DNA of 64,000 nucleotides from Leishmania mexicana MHOM/GT/2001/U1103 (lineage: Eukaryota > Euglenozoa > Kinetoplastea > Trypanosomatida > Trypanosomatidae). Under the pieces are notes generated by a model. It saw only the letters and a list, made by a program, of their open reading frames with translations, was not told where the DNA came from and made no database searches. Each line of letters opens with the position of its first letter. Position 1 is the stretch's first letter. The translations under genes were made by a program, and so were the position numbers. Positions 30,201 to 39,372 of the stretch are shown one piece after another. Location of the stretch: NCBI RefSeq assembly GCF_000234665.1, contig NC_018319.1:186001-250000 (forward strand), given 5' to 3'.

Positions 30201-32502
30201 CACGTACACGTACTTTGGTTTTCTGCACTGTCAGAGAGGCAGCGTGGCCCGCCGCGCCGCAGGAATGACAGAGGCCTCGTCCACAGCGCCGCACAATGCT
30301 TTCGATCAAGAGCAGGTGGATGCGCACCCTTTTCGCTTTGCCCCTTGGCGTGTGAGCGGTGACAGTGGCAAGCGCTACGCTCACCGGCCACACGCACCGC
30401 TGCTGCTGCGCACGCAGTCCCGCGCCGCCCACGCAACGTGGGTGCACTTCTTCGCTGCGAAGTTCAACCGGCATCTTTACGAGCTGCTATTTCCTACATT
30501 GTCTGCGGCGACCGCGCCAAAGTCTTCGCTTACGCTTCGTCCTCGTGGCAATGCAGAGACGGCGGCCGTGTCCGAGGCAGGCGCTGATGATGTCCTGAGC
30601 GACAGCGTGCGGAAGGGGACGCATTGCCCCCGAAGCCGCACACGAAGCCTCAGCGCCAGTTCAACGGAGCGACAGCAACAACACGCCTACGGTGGGGTAG
30701 CGTTCCCATCCGCGTCGTCGCATCATCACCGGCACCACCGCCGTCACCGCCATCATCGCTCCTATCGACTGCCTCACGCAGATGAAGCGCTGGAAGATCA
30801 GGACCGCGGCGGGGCGAAGGACGAGGCAGGCACCGGCGCCTGCGCCTTTCACCGTCTCTCCAACGCGTCCTCCGCCTCCGTCCAAGTCGGGGACTCCTGT
30901 GACTACGGCATGCCCGCGGCAGAGACAGGGGAGAGGGCCGCTGCAGAGGCCAGAGGAGAAGTCAGAGGTGCATCGCTCGAGAACGCGAACGAGGCACGTG
31001 AGACGTTCTCCTGGCGACCGTCAAGGACAGCAACTCCGCGACGCGATCATCCGTCAGGTGCGTGTGAGCCGTGGTGGGAAACGATCGTGACCTTGCGTTA
31101 CGCCCTCGCGCAGCGGGATCAGCGTCTGCAGGATCAAGAACGGAAGATGGCCGACATGGCCGAGGCACTGCGGCAGCACGCGCAGCGCGAACACAGGCTT
31201 GAAGAAAACGAGGATAGTCTTCGCACTGCCCTGCGTGACGCACGCGACCGTCTCGCGAACGTGAGTGCAGCAGAGGGAGGCCAGGAATGGGAGGGCCGCG
31301 CCGCGTTGAGCAGCAAGGACCACATCAACCTCCGCCATCTACCACCCTCTGTGTCAACGCCGCGCAAGCGGCACACGATTAGCCCTGATGCCTTCGATCC
31401 ATCCAGAAGCCCCCACGCACCCGGCCCAGCCCTGCCCGGTCCGCAGCATCAGAAGCAGCAGCGCCGGCTGGAATCTCTGCAAGCGCAGCTGGAGGAGCTT
31501 CAGCGGCGCTACACGGAAGACGCCGTGTCGTGGCGAGCTGAGCAGGCGGCACTGGAAAGCTGCTGCCCTGACTCGGAGGAGAAACTGGCACACTTGCGCA
31601 GCGGTGCCTCGCAGCAATCCAGCTCGCTGGCTCACCAGGTGGTGCACGAGGTGGACAATTACCACCACGAGATACGCCGCGGAACGGAGGCGTGCGTGGA
31701 TGCGGTATCGTCTGGGCAGGTGCTCAGCAATACGCTTGCCGCTACAGAAAATAACACCAGCGTGGCGGTACACGTTGGCCGAGCCGCTAGTGAGCACAGC
31801 CGGAGTGGAGGTGCGGCGCCGCCCACCACCGTGGTTTCAGCACCAGGCAACGCCTTTGCCTCTCTCCTGCTCACCTTCAAGCCCAGCCGCGGCCGTGCTG
31901 GTGCGCATGCCGGTGCCTGCGTCGATGGAGAGCTTATGGTCGATGAGGCCAGTGCGCGACTACTGTTTAGTGGCCCCACGACGAACCAGCGTGGACGTCG
32001 CTGGGACCTGCGACATCGCGACACAGATGCCCTGCTTCGTATCCAGCTTGAGTTACTGTCACGAGTCCTGGGAGACCCGCGTGCGGCGACTGGGTCGACC
32101 TCGCGCCGACGCAGTCAAGCCGCCTCCACCTCCTCCGCCCCGACGGCGAAGACGCGAGCGTCTTCCTCGTCAGCGCGCTCTCGAGCCGGCCACGCGACCC
32201 TGCCCAGGCCCACCGGCGCAGCAGCAGGTGCATTGCTGCCCTCCCCGTCATCCCCGCCGCCGGCCTGGTCGATACATGCCTATGATCAGAGGAACTCGCA
32301 CCACTACTCTCCCTTGACTGTCTCCGCAGCCGCAGCATCCTGTTCCACGACATCGACGCAGCCGCGTGCACACATGTCCTCTCTCCTGCAGACAGTAAAC
32401 GTGATGCCGCGGCACACGCGGGCCTCGCTTCTGCGGCAGGCCGCTGTGGTGCAGAAGATTCATGTGAGAGAGGTCGAGGAAGAGAGGAGCGACTTCATGT
32501 AA
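27289..32502 (+). CDS. Large protein with a split PH-like domain and coiled coils
   Basis: The 1737-residue protein is mostly Ser/Arg/Gly/Ala-rich low complexity. A likely pleckstrin-homology fold is present in two pieces. About residues 855-904 (FRGAWRRCFVVADDSGVCVY, then LMTVPYVSLAYLV) look like strands 1-5. About 1045-1068 (HATWVHFFAAKFNRHLYELL) looks like the final Trp-containing helix. About 140 residues are inserted between them. Heptad coiled coils follow at about 1265-1328 and 1387-1424. PH domains bind phosphoinositides or proteins at membranes, so a membrane- or cytoskeleton-linked scaffold is plausible. The ATG at 27289 is preceded closely by a stop and lies about 124 nt after the acceptor candidate at 27164-27165. 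The PH assignment is pattern-based and needs a profile search. Confidence 0.8.
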   Translation: MHRPLKRGWCAQGRPPTPHREKRHSRSKKPQASGTGEVSALPVDDGSDTDARAPRRSSSHAVGARRQSTGLNDSSRSSSGHSSSTESGDYFEPHTLRESWRSIDGRQRRRESAGPPASTPAAPAFALKKDGEGGAAVRTAPAAAAQDIQEREKRHPRSGGDVSPSHRPLYYTRGGVLLEHPRHARPADSDDSNGTSGRRGFRSPVKLQRTSPERSTHASRMIAASCREGPSFRSAGIVAYSSSSSSSSTRSASSSGSCGGAGDGGHTRRTANLASPQPLIDARKVFKISPNGRLARVRGAACAQQQQQQQRQGLPPSTPMAPTHEQQLIDPEAVTVAPTATAMRSALPSFLSSAKRRWSSSGIHRESPSDNADLSGSDDDGIHGGCASHHSGRHARHAARLPPRDAENGVLAEVMDASAAETLLIRRGEGGSNALESGKDNARRHRRHHRQDCAPAHVVLENATPRRADDGAYSYARNGNGSDSMLPNAAEVGSPRCGRWPSNARSARSLESVASWNVALSGSELQRQYGAALSSRAMQAAWTSYLRRSGLLSTSEGNVRQRATPVQDAPPQITHAHDALPAQQRPNMTTVAAPSAHSMGMEPSADALALEKEVLLLRCSLLMTYTLLAAAAVDGRDGGCVGTKTERPRQHVARRYAEWTTEAEQRAHGPASAQAGESDEKGRECRRRRQRFTAPYLRGPTPWSALEARLAEAVQAAAEELAFDSDAATPPQTLPPPQLLLRESPPYDVVGLPSVWYPPDRSDDNDSPLSGTLWVWFSGDDGGHSEDGVAGVYLSSSDEGGRGGGGSGAKRRSLSEDATARRRHERRKSEGLSSALRFPHNSLVERRRPQTLAPSFRGAWRRCFVVADDSGVCVYPTERDYADFASETLLMTVPYVSLAYLVPDFAAAAAAAAAFDDVSAEQEEARWSSSSHAKPSNRPGRGGYPLRRHGSPEAVHVATLAAVTAQLVTDTTYTYFGFLHCQRGSVARRAAGMTEASSTAPHNAFDQEQVDAHPFRFAPWRVSGDSGKRYAHRPHAPLLLRTQSRAAHATWVHFFAAKFNRHLYELLFPTLSAATAPKSSLTLRPRGNAETAAVSEAGADDVLSDSVRKGTHCPRSRTRSLSASSTERQQQHAYGGVAFPSASSHHHRHHRRHRHHRSYRLPHADEALEDQDRGGAKDEAGTGACAFHRLSNASSASVQVGDSCDYGMPAAETGERAAAEARGEVRGASLENANEARETFSWRPSRTATPRRDHPSGACEPWWETIVTLRYALAQRDQRLQDQERKMADMAEALRQHAQREHRLEENEDSLRTALRDARDRLANVSAAEGGQEWEGRAALSSKDHINLRHLPPSVSTPRKRHTISPDAFDPSRSPHAPGPALPGPQHQKQQRRLESLQAQLEELQRRYTEDAVSWRAEQAALESCCPDSEEKLAHLRSGASQQSSSLAHQVVHEVDNYHHEIRRGTEACVDAVSSGQVLSNTLAATENNTSVAVHVGRAASEHSRSGGAAPPTTVVSAPGNAFASLLLTFKPSRGRAGAHAGACVDGELMVDEASARLLFSGPTTNQRGRRWDLRHRDTDALLRIQLELLSRVLGDPRAATGSTSRRRSQAASTSSAPTAKTRASSSSARSRAGHATLPRPTGAAAGALLPSPSSPPPAWSIHAYDQRNSHHYSPLTVSAAAASCSTTSTQPRAHMSSLLQTVNVMPRHTRASLLRQAAVVQKIHVREVEEERSDFM

Positions 32503-33977
32503 CACTGCCGAGAGAGCGCGCGGTCGGCCCTTCCCCTCGCCCCCCCCACCCGCTCACCACATCCGCGACTCACCATCGCGACAAGGCTCTTCTGCGTGCG
32601 CTCTGCTTGGGATTTGCACCTGTATCCTGTGTCCTGCGCTCTCTGCCACCACCACCATCGGCTGCACAGTACCCCATCTGCCCCTCCCCCTCCCGAGCCG
32701 CGCTTTTTCAGCCCTCAAGCCCTCTCTCCCCTGCTTCTCTGTGGACGAGATGCACTAATACAACACACACACAAGCGCCGGTGCGTTCTACATTATAGCG
32801 GGCTTTCCGTGACCCCCGTGTCACGTGCGCACATGCCTGCGCTTCGCTTCCCCTATGATGTACTTGCCTCTTCTCCCTCGCCCCTCTCCCACTCTCCTTC
32901 GTTCTCTCGTCACACACGAGCGCAGCTACTCCCATATCACGTCAATCACGTCAAGCGTGCAGGTGTCTGTGTCCACATACTACGCGTACACGTGCAGAGA
33001 CATAGCCTCCCCCCTCCTCCATACCTCGTTGCCCGAGTGTGCACATCCGCCTCCGCTAGCGGTGGAGAAGTGCTAGTTTACCTCTGGGAGGACGAGGCGC
33101 AGGACGAGGAGGCTGCCGTTTCGGCTACGCGGCTCTCTGCCTGCCGGCACATACCCGCATGCGCACAGCCCGACACACGCCGACTTTTCTCCCTCACTTC
33201 TCTGTTCAAGACACGGGTCGAAGCGCCTGTATCCCGTTTGGTTTTCTACAAAAACGTATTCCGCCTTGCCTCGCACACCACCACCACCACCACCACTCTC
33301 TACCTGCCCGTCCCACGCTCCTCTCTCACCGTGTTCGCTGTCGTCGTCTCCGTTTCGCTTCTTTGCCTTCGAGTCGACCGCCGCCTTCAACCCCCCCCCT
33401 TGCCACCTCGCCTCCCCCTCCCCGTTGTCTCTCGGTCTCCCTGGTGCCGGTGGTGGTGCTGCTGCTCTCTCCTTCGCTTTCCTCCTAGCTTTACCTGCTT
33501 TCGTTTCCACACGCTGCTGTCTCTCGCTCTCGCCCCGTCGGCCTCTGCGCACGCGCGTCCGCCGTCGCTGGAAGGCAAACCTCTTCCACTTCTCGCTCAC
33601 CCATCCACGCGTAGCCCCCTCCCCCTCTCCCCCTCCGTTTCTTTGCACAGCGTTGCTCGTACTATTCCTCCCCCTCCTCTATCCAGCAGCGGCGCCCGTC
33701 TCTCCGCCGCGCCTGCCGCACACAGGCTGACGGACGCTTTTCCCTTTTCTTCTTGTGTGCGGCATTGGCAGAGGCGTGCGCTCCGCGGTGCGGGTCGCTT
33801 TCTCGTGTCTGTTGTCTGTGTGGTGGCGGTGAGAGTGGTGGTGGTTCCCGCCCTTGTCCTTTACCGTGTAGTCGATAAACATATATATATATATACATCA
33901 GAGCACATCCCTACCGGTCTGTCGGTCGATCGGTCAGTGTGTGCTCTTCCCCCTCCCCCCCCACGCTTTGATTTCGT
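32503..33977 (+). other. Intergenic region with dense pyrimidine tracts
   Basis: No gene is supported, although a 470-codon frame is open at 32596-34008. That frame translates C/T tracts. Tracts are densest at 33395-33480 and 33600-33690. The AG at 33770-33771, after a run of T and C at about 33738-33755, is a candidate acceptor for the gene at 33978. A TA run lies at about 33881-33893. Confidence 0.55.
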
Positions 33978-36900
33978 ATGTCACTTCTTCGTGTCACACA
34001 GTTTCTGACGGCGGATGGCAAAGTGCAGATCGATGTGACGAACACCAGCGGACGGACACAGTACCCACCGTCGCAGGACCCACCGGACTCGCTGCAGCCA
34101 ACCCGCAGTAAGCTCCATCGTGCTCGTGCCATCCCCGACCGCAATGAGCCGTGCTCACTAATCGTGTCGCTGCGCTCATCGCACCCGCAATTCTTCTATT
34201 ACCGGGGGCCGAATCACAAGCAGCAGACCTTCTCCACGTCGGCCGCCTCACACCTGTACGCGCCGCCTCCAGGAAGCGCCGCCAACGCCGGAGGTGTTGG
34301 CAGTTGTGGAAACAACAACAAGCATCAACGCGGTCCATCTTCGCTGTGGGGTCCCAGAACTGTTGACCCGGTCATCGAGGACGTGTCACGGCAGGCCTGG
34401 AAAGACTTTGGATTTCCTCCCATCGCGGCCCCGGCTGCGGAGACAGTGAAGTCATCAGCAGCACCAGATTCAACCTCGTCAGTGGTGAGCAAGAGCAGTA
34501 ACGGAGGCGGCGGCGATGATCGGCCGCTCCTGGTGCGCGAAGAACTCGCGGACTGCGTCTTGCTACCCGGGGAGCGGCGCACCTTCTTGTTGGAAGTGGA
34601 CACCCCGTCCGTCCTGCAGCGGCTCATGGCGCCGCTCGTGCAGCAAAAAGCGCGCATCACATGCGTTCCAGCGCTGGGCGGGAATGCAGTGGCGCAAGAC
34701 TTCTACCCCCTGCCGGTCCTCCGCGGCTCGTCCACGCTGCTCGGCGGCCACAGCACGGACACCGGCAACAACCCGTGCCCGAGGACAGCGCGCACCGACG
34801 GCACGGAAGACGGCGCAGACATTTCACTCAGCCAGCACACACCTCATGCGACGGAGGTGTTCCACCCGAGTAGATGTGACACTTCTAGCATCGGCGGCGA
34901 GCCGAATCCCACCTTGTTCCCGGCAGCCAGTCGCACTACCGCAAAAGACGCCAAGTCAGCTTTCGGTGACGGGCAGCAGCAGCAAACCCCGGGCAAGCGC
35001 AGCAATGGCCCTCTCCAGTGCTCCGTAAGTAGAAGCGGCAGCAGCGAGATTAGCGGCTGCGACAGCCACTCATACGACTCTGTAGCCCAGCTGAACAAGA
35101 CCCAGCACCCGACACGTCAGTGGACACTGCCGTGGGGCACCGACGACGAGGGTGACCGCAAAGGTGAAGCGGCAGGCCAGACACCATCCAGGAACGGCCG
35201 GCGCAACCGACGAACAGGCGAGAAGCGTAGCATGAGCGACGCTGATGACGCCGATGAACGCTCGCTGTCGCCACAGCCGCTCAGCATCATGAAGGACAGC
35301 ATGACCACCCGTGTGTCGCTGGACGCCTCACCTCTATCCTCCGTCAACGCTCCGAGCGCCACTAGGCCCGGGCCATCTGGCAGGACGGCACGTGACTCTC
35401 GACTCACCAGCCGCGACTTTACAGTGTCCACCTCCATCAACACGACAGCACCCAGCACCCCTTTCCTCGCAAAGGCCGACAAGGAGGGTTCTGGAAAGCC
35501 GAATGCGCATCTGCACGTCGGCGCTGCGGAAAGTGGCGCCACGCACACACTCTACAATGATGTGAACGGGGAGGCCAATCCGGCGAATGCCAGCAAAGAC
35601 CACGCGCAGCGCTGGTTGCCGCCCACCTCGACGTCTCAGCGCCCTACCTTTTATGTCTACTACGCACCGCTTGGGGACGAGAACAAGTGTGTCGACCAGG
35701 CGCGCAAGTGGCTGCTGAAGGAGCAGCACGCGTACCGCCTGTGGCTCGACAAACTCCTTCGCATTATCGTCGATCTGGAGCGGAAACGCGAGCAAGAGTG
35801 GATACGGAGGGATAATAACTCCGTTCAGTCGCCGCATCGGTCGCTCGGTGCTCGGCGTGTGCTGCCGCCTATACTCGGGGAGCTTGTCCGGTGGCGCACC
35901 GACGATGGCGGCAGCGGCGCCGTGATGGACGTGATGGCGCCGTCGCCCATCACTGCCGCTGCCTTTCAGTACTACTACGGTAACCTCCCGCTCCAGAAAA
36001 TCGTCCATCGGTCCCTCTCACAGCTAAGCGTTCGCGGTAGCAAAACCCGTTACCCATGGATGGGCGGCGGCAGCAGCAGCAGCAACGCTGGCGGTGGTCA
36101 GGACAAGGAGGCTGTTTTCGTGCTTCCGCCGTCCTTCGCCTCGACGCGGCACAACCGTGTCAGCGTGAAGGCGCGCAAAATGTTCAAGGAGGAGCGTCAC
36201 GGTGCCGGGACGGTGGTACTGCCGCTTCAGGTAAAACCCCAGTCCGCAACGCAGCCGTCGCCGAAGCCTGTCGTTGGCAACGCCGGTCCCGTCAGTGCGG
36301 CCACCGCCGCCCAGCCGTCCCCCTCGTCATCGCAGACGTCCGAAGAAACGCACAACCTTTCACGCAAGTCGTCTGAGCCGCCGTACAGCAGAGTCTGGAC
36401 GACGATGTCGTCGCCGTGGCAGCTGCGCTCCTACCAGGCCACCTCACCGCTGCATTACACAGTGGAGAACTCCTCCGAGCTGGGGGAGTACCGTGGCAGC
36501 AACACGCCCATGAGTGAGAGCCCACGCAACGAAACGGGCTACGAGCGCCTTCGCTTCAAATCCGGATGTGGCCTGGCGCTCCTAGAGGACTCGGCTGCAA
36601 CTCTGCCAACGTTTTCGCACAACTCTCTCGCAGATGGGATGTCCGCGCCTCCATCGAAGACCGACAACACAGGGACTCTGGTGGACTCGAAGCAGAGCTT
36701 TCTCAGCCCTAGCAGCTCCAAGGTGAATCGCACAGAAACACTTGACCCAGTCGCGGCGGAGATGGCGGCCATGGGCCTTCCTACCTCCCGCTGGTCGCCG
36801 CTTAGCGGCAACTACACCCAGATGCAGCGCGGGTTCTCCGACTCGCCGCTGCAGCAGCCGCTGCGGCTGCCGTCCTCCCCCTCCACCAGGGACATGGCCT

Positions 36901-37733
36901 CCCCGGATATCCGCATCCCAACCAACAGCAGCACTGGACTGAGTGGTGTCCGTGCTGCCTCGCAGGGCGCATCGCCGCTGAGCTACAACAAGCCGTCACC
37001 CCCCTCTAGTGGGGCTCCGGGCAACGCCCGCAGCGCCGACGACTCCGCGGCTACCATGAGTGCTCCGACTGCCGCGGGACCCCCTGGGACCACCACCACC
37101 GGCAGCAGCAGCAACAACAACAGCAACAATGGCGTCCTAAAGAAGTTCTCACTGGCGGATTTTCAAGGGGCGATCACAGACGGCGCTCGTTTGCCCGCCA
37201 GCACGGCAGGCAGTTTAGCAGCTCAGCTATTTCAATCTATCTGCGGCTACGGCGGCAGTGCCAAGTCGGACGCCGATGAGGAAGGCAACGCGGCGCCTCA
37301 CATGCGCGACATCTCCTCTGCGCCACCGCAGACGCTGGCGTATCGCCGTCGCAACGCCGTCGTTTCGAACAGCAGCGGCTTCTCCGGGAGCATGTTCGGC
37401 AGCAGCTTCTCGATGCGTTCCCAGGAGAGACTGAGCCGAATAGCTGATCAGTCAATGGCGACAGGAAGTCAGGTGAAGGTTGCAGTGCAGCAGTTGACGG
37501 CGACGGCGTCCGACCTTGTGCAGCAGCACGGCCCGCCTGCCATGAGCGGGCTCATGAGCCTTCTGAGCTTCCTAAAGGACACTGTCTTCACCCCTGAGAA
37601 CGTGGACATGATCCAAATGGTGGTGACGCCGATGGTGATGGCCTGCTCCGTGCTTGTGGTTGTCTACCTCATCTTCAGCGGCGAGGGCAGCGGCGGCGAT
37701 GTCTTCTCGCTGATAGACAGCAGGGGCCTGTGA
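33978..37733 (+). CDS. Large tail-anchored membrane protein with possible VAP/MSP-like N-terminus
   Basis: The 1251-residue protein carries a single C-terminal hydrophobic span at about residues 1213-1233 (PMVMACSVLVVVYLIFS) with about 18 residues after it, so it is probably a tail-anchored, cytosol-facing membrane protein. The N-terminus begins with beta-rich segments: about 1-25 (VTQFLTADGKVQIDVTNTS), about 50-75 (CSLIVSLRSSHPQFFYYRGP), and about 185-235 (LLPGERRTFLLEVDT). They resemble strands of an immunoglobulin/MSP-like fold with inserts. A helical block at about 555-620 (ENKCVDQARKWLLKEQHAYR and on) is ordered, and the rest is Ser/Thr/Gly/Asn-rich. The VAP-like idea rests on fold pattern plus tail anchor and is unproven. 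The start is the first in-frame ATG after a stop. Confidence 0.82.
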   Translation: MSLLRVTQFLTADGKVQIDVTNTSGRTQYPPSQDPPDSLQPTRSKLHRARAIPDRNEPCSLIVSLRSSHPQFFYYRGPNHKQQTFSTSAASHLYAPPPGSAANAGGVGSCGNNNKHQRGPSSLWGPRTVDPVIEDVSRQAWKDFGFPPIAAPAAETVKSSAAPDSTSSVVSKSSNGGGGDDRPLLVREELADCVLLPGERRTFLLEVDTPSVLQRLMAPLVQQKARITCVPALGGNAVAQDFYPLPVLRGSSTLLGGHSTDTGNNPCPRTARTDGTEDGADISLSQHTPHATEVFHPSRCDTSSIGGEPNPTLFPAASRTTAKDAKSAFGDGQQQQTPGKRSNGPLQCSVSRSGSSEISGCDSHSYDSVAQLNKTQHPTRQWTLPWGTDDEGDRKGEAAGQTPSRNGRRNRRTGEKRSMSDADDADERSLSPQPLSIMKDSMTTRVSLDASPLSSVNAPSATRPGPSGRTARDSRLTSRDFTVSTSINTTAPSTPFLAKADKEGSGKPNAHLHVGAAESGATHTLYNDVNGEANPANASKDHAQRWLPPTSTSQRPTFYVYYAPLGDENKCVDQARKWLLKEQHAYRLWLDKLLRIIVDLERKREQEWIRRDNNSVQSPHRSLGARRVLPPILGELVRWRTDDGGSGAVMDVMAPSPITAAAFQYYYGNLPLQKIVHRSLSQLSVRGSKTRYPWMGGGSSSSNAGGGQDKEAVFVLPPSFASTRHNRVSVKARKMFKEERHGAGTVVLPLQVKPQSATQPSPKPVVGNAGPVSAATAAQPSPSSSQTSEETHNLSRKSSEPPYSRVWTTMSSPWQLRSYQATSPLHYTVENSSELGEYRGSNTPMSESPRNETGYERLRFKSGCGLALLEDSAATLPTFSHNSLADGMSAPPSKTDNTGTLVDSKQSFLSPSSSKVNRTETLDPVAAEMAAMGLPTSRWSPLSGNYTQMQRGFSDSPLQQPLRLPSSPSTRDMASPDIRIPTNSSTGLSGVRAASQGASPLSYNKPSPPSSGAPGNARSADDSAATMSAPTAAGPPGTTTTGSSSNNNSNNGVLKKFSLADFQGAITDGARLPASTAGSLAAQLFQSICGYGGSAKSDADEEGNAAPHMRDISSAPPQTLAYRRRNAVVSNSSGFSGSMFGSSFSMRSQERLSRIADQSMATGSQVKVAVQQLTATASDLVQQHGPPAMSGLMSLLSFLKDTVFTPENVDMIQMVVTPMVMACSVLVVVYLIFSGEGSGGDVFSLIDSRGL

Positions 37734-39372
37734 TGAAAATGGAGAGAGCGCGTGTGGGCAATAGTCGGACTGTGCGATGGGCTGGCGTTGGAGCGAAACG
37801 AGGTTTGCTTGTGCGCAGATGTGTCTGTGCGTGTACGTGTGCGTGTCGATACGTGTGACCCTGTTGTCTCTCCACCAACACCACCACCGCCACCACCCTC
37901 CTCCACTTCGTCACCGCGGTGCACCGCCTGGCCCGCAGATTTCACACCCTCCCGCCCACCCACATCACTCCTCCCATCTGCACGTCATCAAGCGCCGCCG
38001 CCAAGGCTATCACACTCTCTCTCTTTTGTTTTCATCGTCGAGCCCTCGTCATCCTCTCTCGTCATCGATACGGGCATCTGTATCCGCCCCTCCCTCCCTC
38101 CCTCCCCTATCCTCGCCATCCTCCGACAGCCATAAACAGAGGCACGCACGGGGGTTCGCATGTGCCCGTGCACGAACACGCGCGTGTGCGTGGCATTAGT
38201 GGTGGTGTAGGCGCACACGTACTGTTGGTGGTGGAGGGAGGTGGAGGGGCGGTGTCCGTGGCCTTGAAGGCAGTGCACCTTTTTCTACTCCATGTGAGTG
38301 TGGTGGACTGCGTCTTCTTGGCCCCCTCTCTCTCCACACTTATTACTCGCTTCTGCCCTTTTATATGTTTTGGTGTGCGTGCGTGTGCAGAGGGGGAGGG
38401 GGAGAAGGGAAGAGACTGAGGGCAAGTAGAAGCGCAGCAACGACAAAGGACAGGGTGTGTGTGTGGGGGGGGGGGTCTTGGTGGGGTTAGGGCACGCCGT
38501 GGGGCGTTCCAGCGTGTATCGGTGTGCGTACGTTTGCTTGGGCACCTGGAGCAGCCGCTGTCTCCCCCCCCCCTCCCTCCCCTTCTTTGCGTGCCTGCCC
38601 CATGCCATACGCTCTCGAGCACAGAGACGGCTCAGGTAGCGCATCGCCCTCCTCCACCCTCCCCTCCCCTCCCCTCCCCATCATCATCATCGGCTTGGTC
38701 CGACGCATTCCTTCCTCGCTCCGCTCACCTCGTCTCTCTTTTTATTCGCTTGCTCTTCGTCTCCCCACCCCACCCCCTCGCACCAGTCCGCCCGTCCCAG
38801 ACGTCCTCGTTCATGTTGGCATCTCTGTACGGCACACACAAGCGACGACGTCCCGCATGCAGGCGCCTTCACCGTCCGCTGCGCTGTGGCAGCCCGCACC
38901 ATGCGTGTCTGTCGGTGGGTGCGCCTCCGTTGCGCTCACCCCCACCCACCCCACACACCGGCATCTATCCTCTCTTCCAGGAAAGACGGATTCCTCTGCC
39001 GCGGCGAATTACCGCCTTTGAGCCTCTATCATCTCTCCCTCCCCACCACCCCCATCTCCAGTCTCTCGGTCTCCGTGTCTTTCGAGATCCACGCCATTCG
39101 GCTTTCTCATCTTTATCGCGCGTGCGTGCTCCCCCCCCCTTCTGCACGTCACACACCGACCCTCCCGCTCACACGCACTCACGGGCCTGCGCTCTCACTA
39201 TCCGTCTCCGTCGACCTTTTCGGTGCTGAGCCTCCTTGTGCTTGCGTGAGTGTTGTGTGGCTACGTCTCTGCGCTCCGCACGCACGCCTTCGCCTCTCTC
39301 CCTCTTCCCCCTCCTTCATCCAACCAGCCTCACACACCCACACACACACATCGCAAGCGCTTGCCCCTCATC
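37734..39372 (+). other. Intergenic region
   Basis: No gene is supported. It holds CA/CT-rich tracts, a G homopolymer at about 38467-38476, a C run at about 38561-38570, and a strong pyrimidine tract at about 39286-39320 that ends in the AG at 39326-39327, likely the acceptor for the gene at 39373 (5' UTR of about 46 nt). Confidence 0.55.
39286..39327 (+). promoter_or_regulatory. Polypyrimidine tract and candidate spliced-leader acceptor
   Basis: A pure C/T tract is followed by CAACCAG. The first AG after the tract is at 39326-39327, a textbook trypanosomatid acceptor. Confidence 0.55.

Noticed and set aside
32596..34008. 470-codon open frame overlapping the start of the tail-anchored protein gene
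   Set aside because: It is translated pyrimidine tract, and it overlaps the next gene in another frame.
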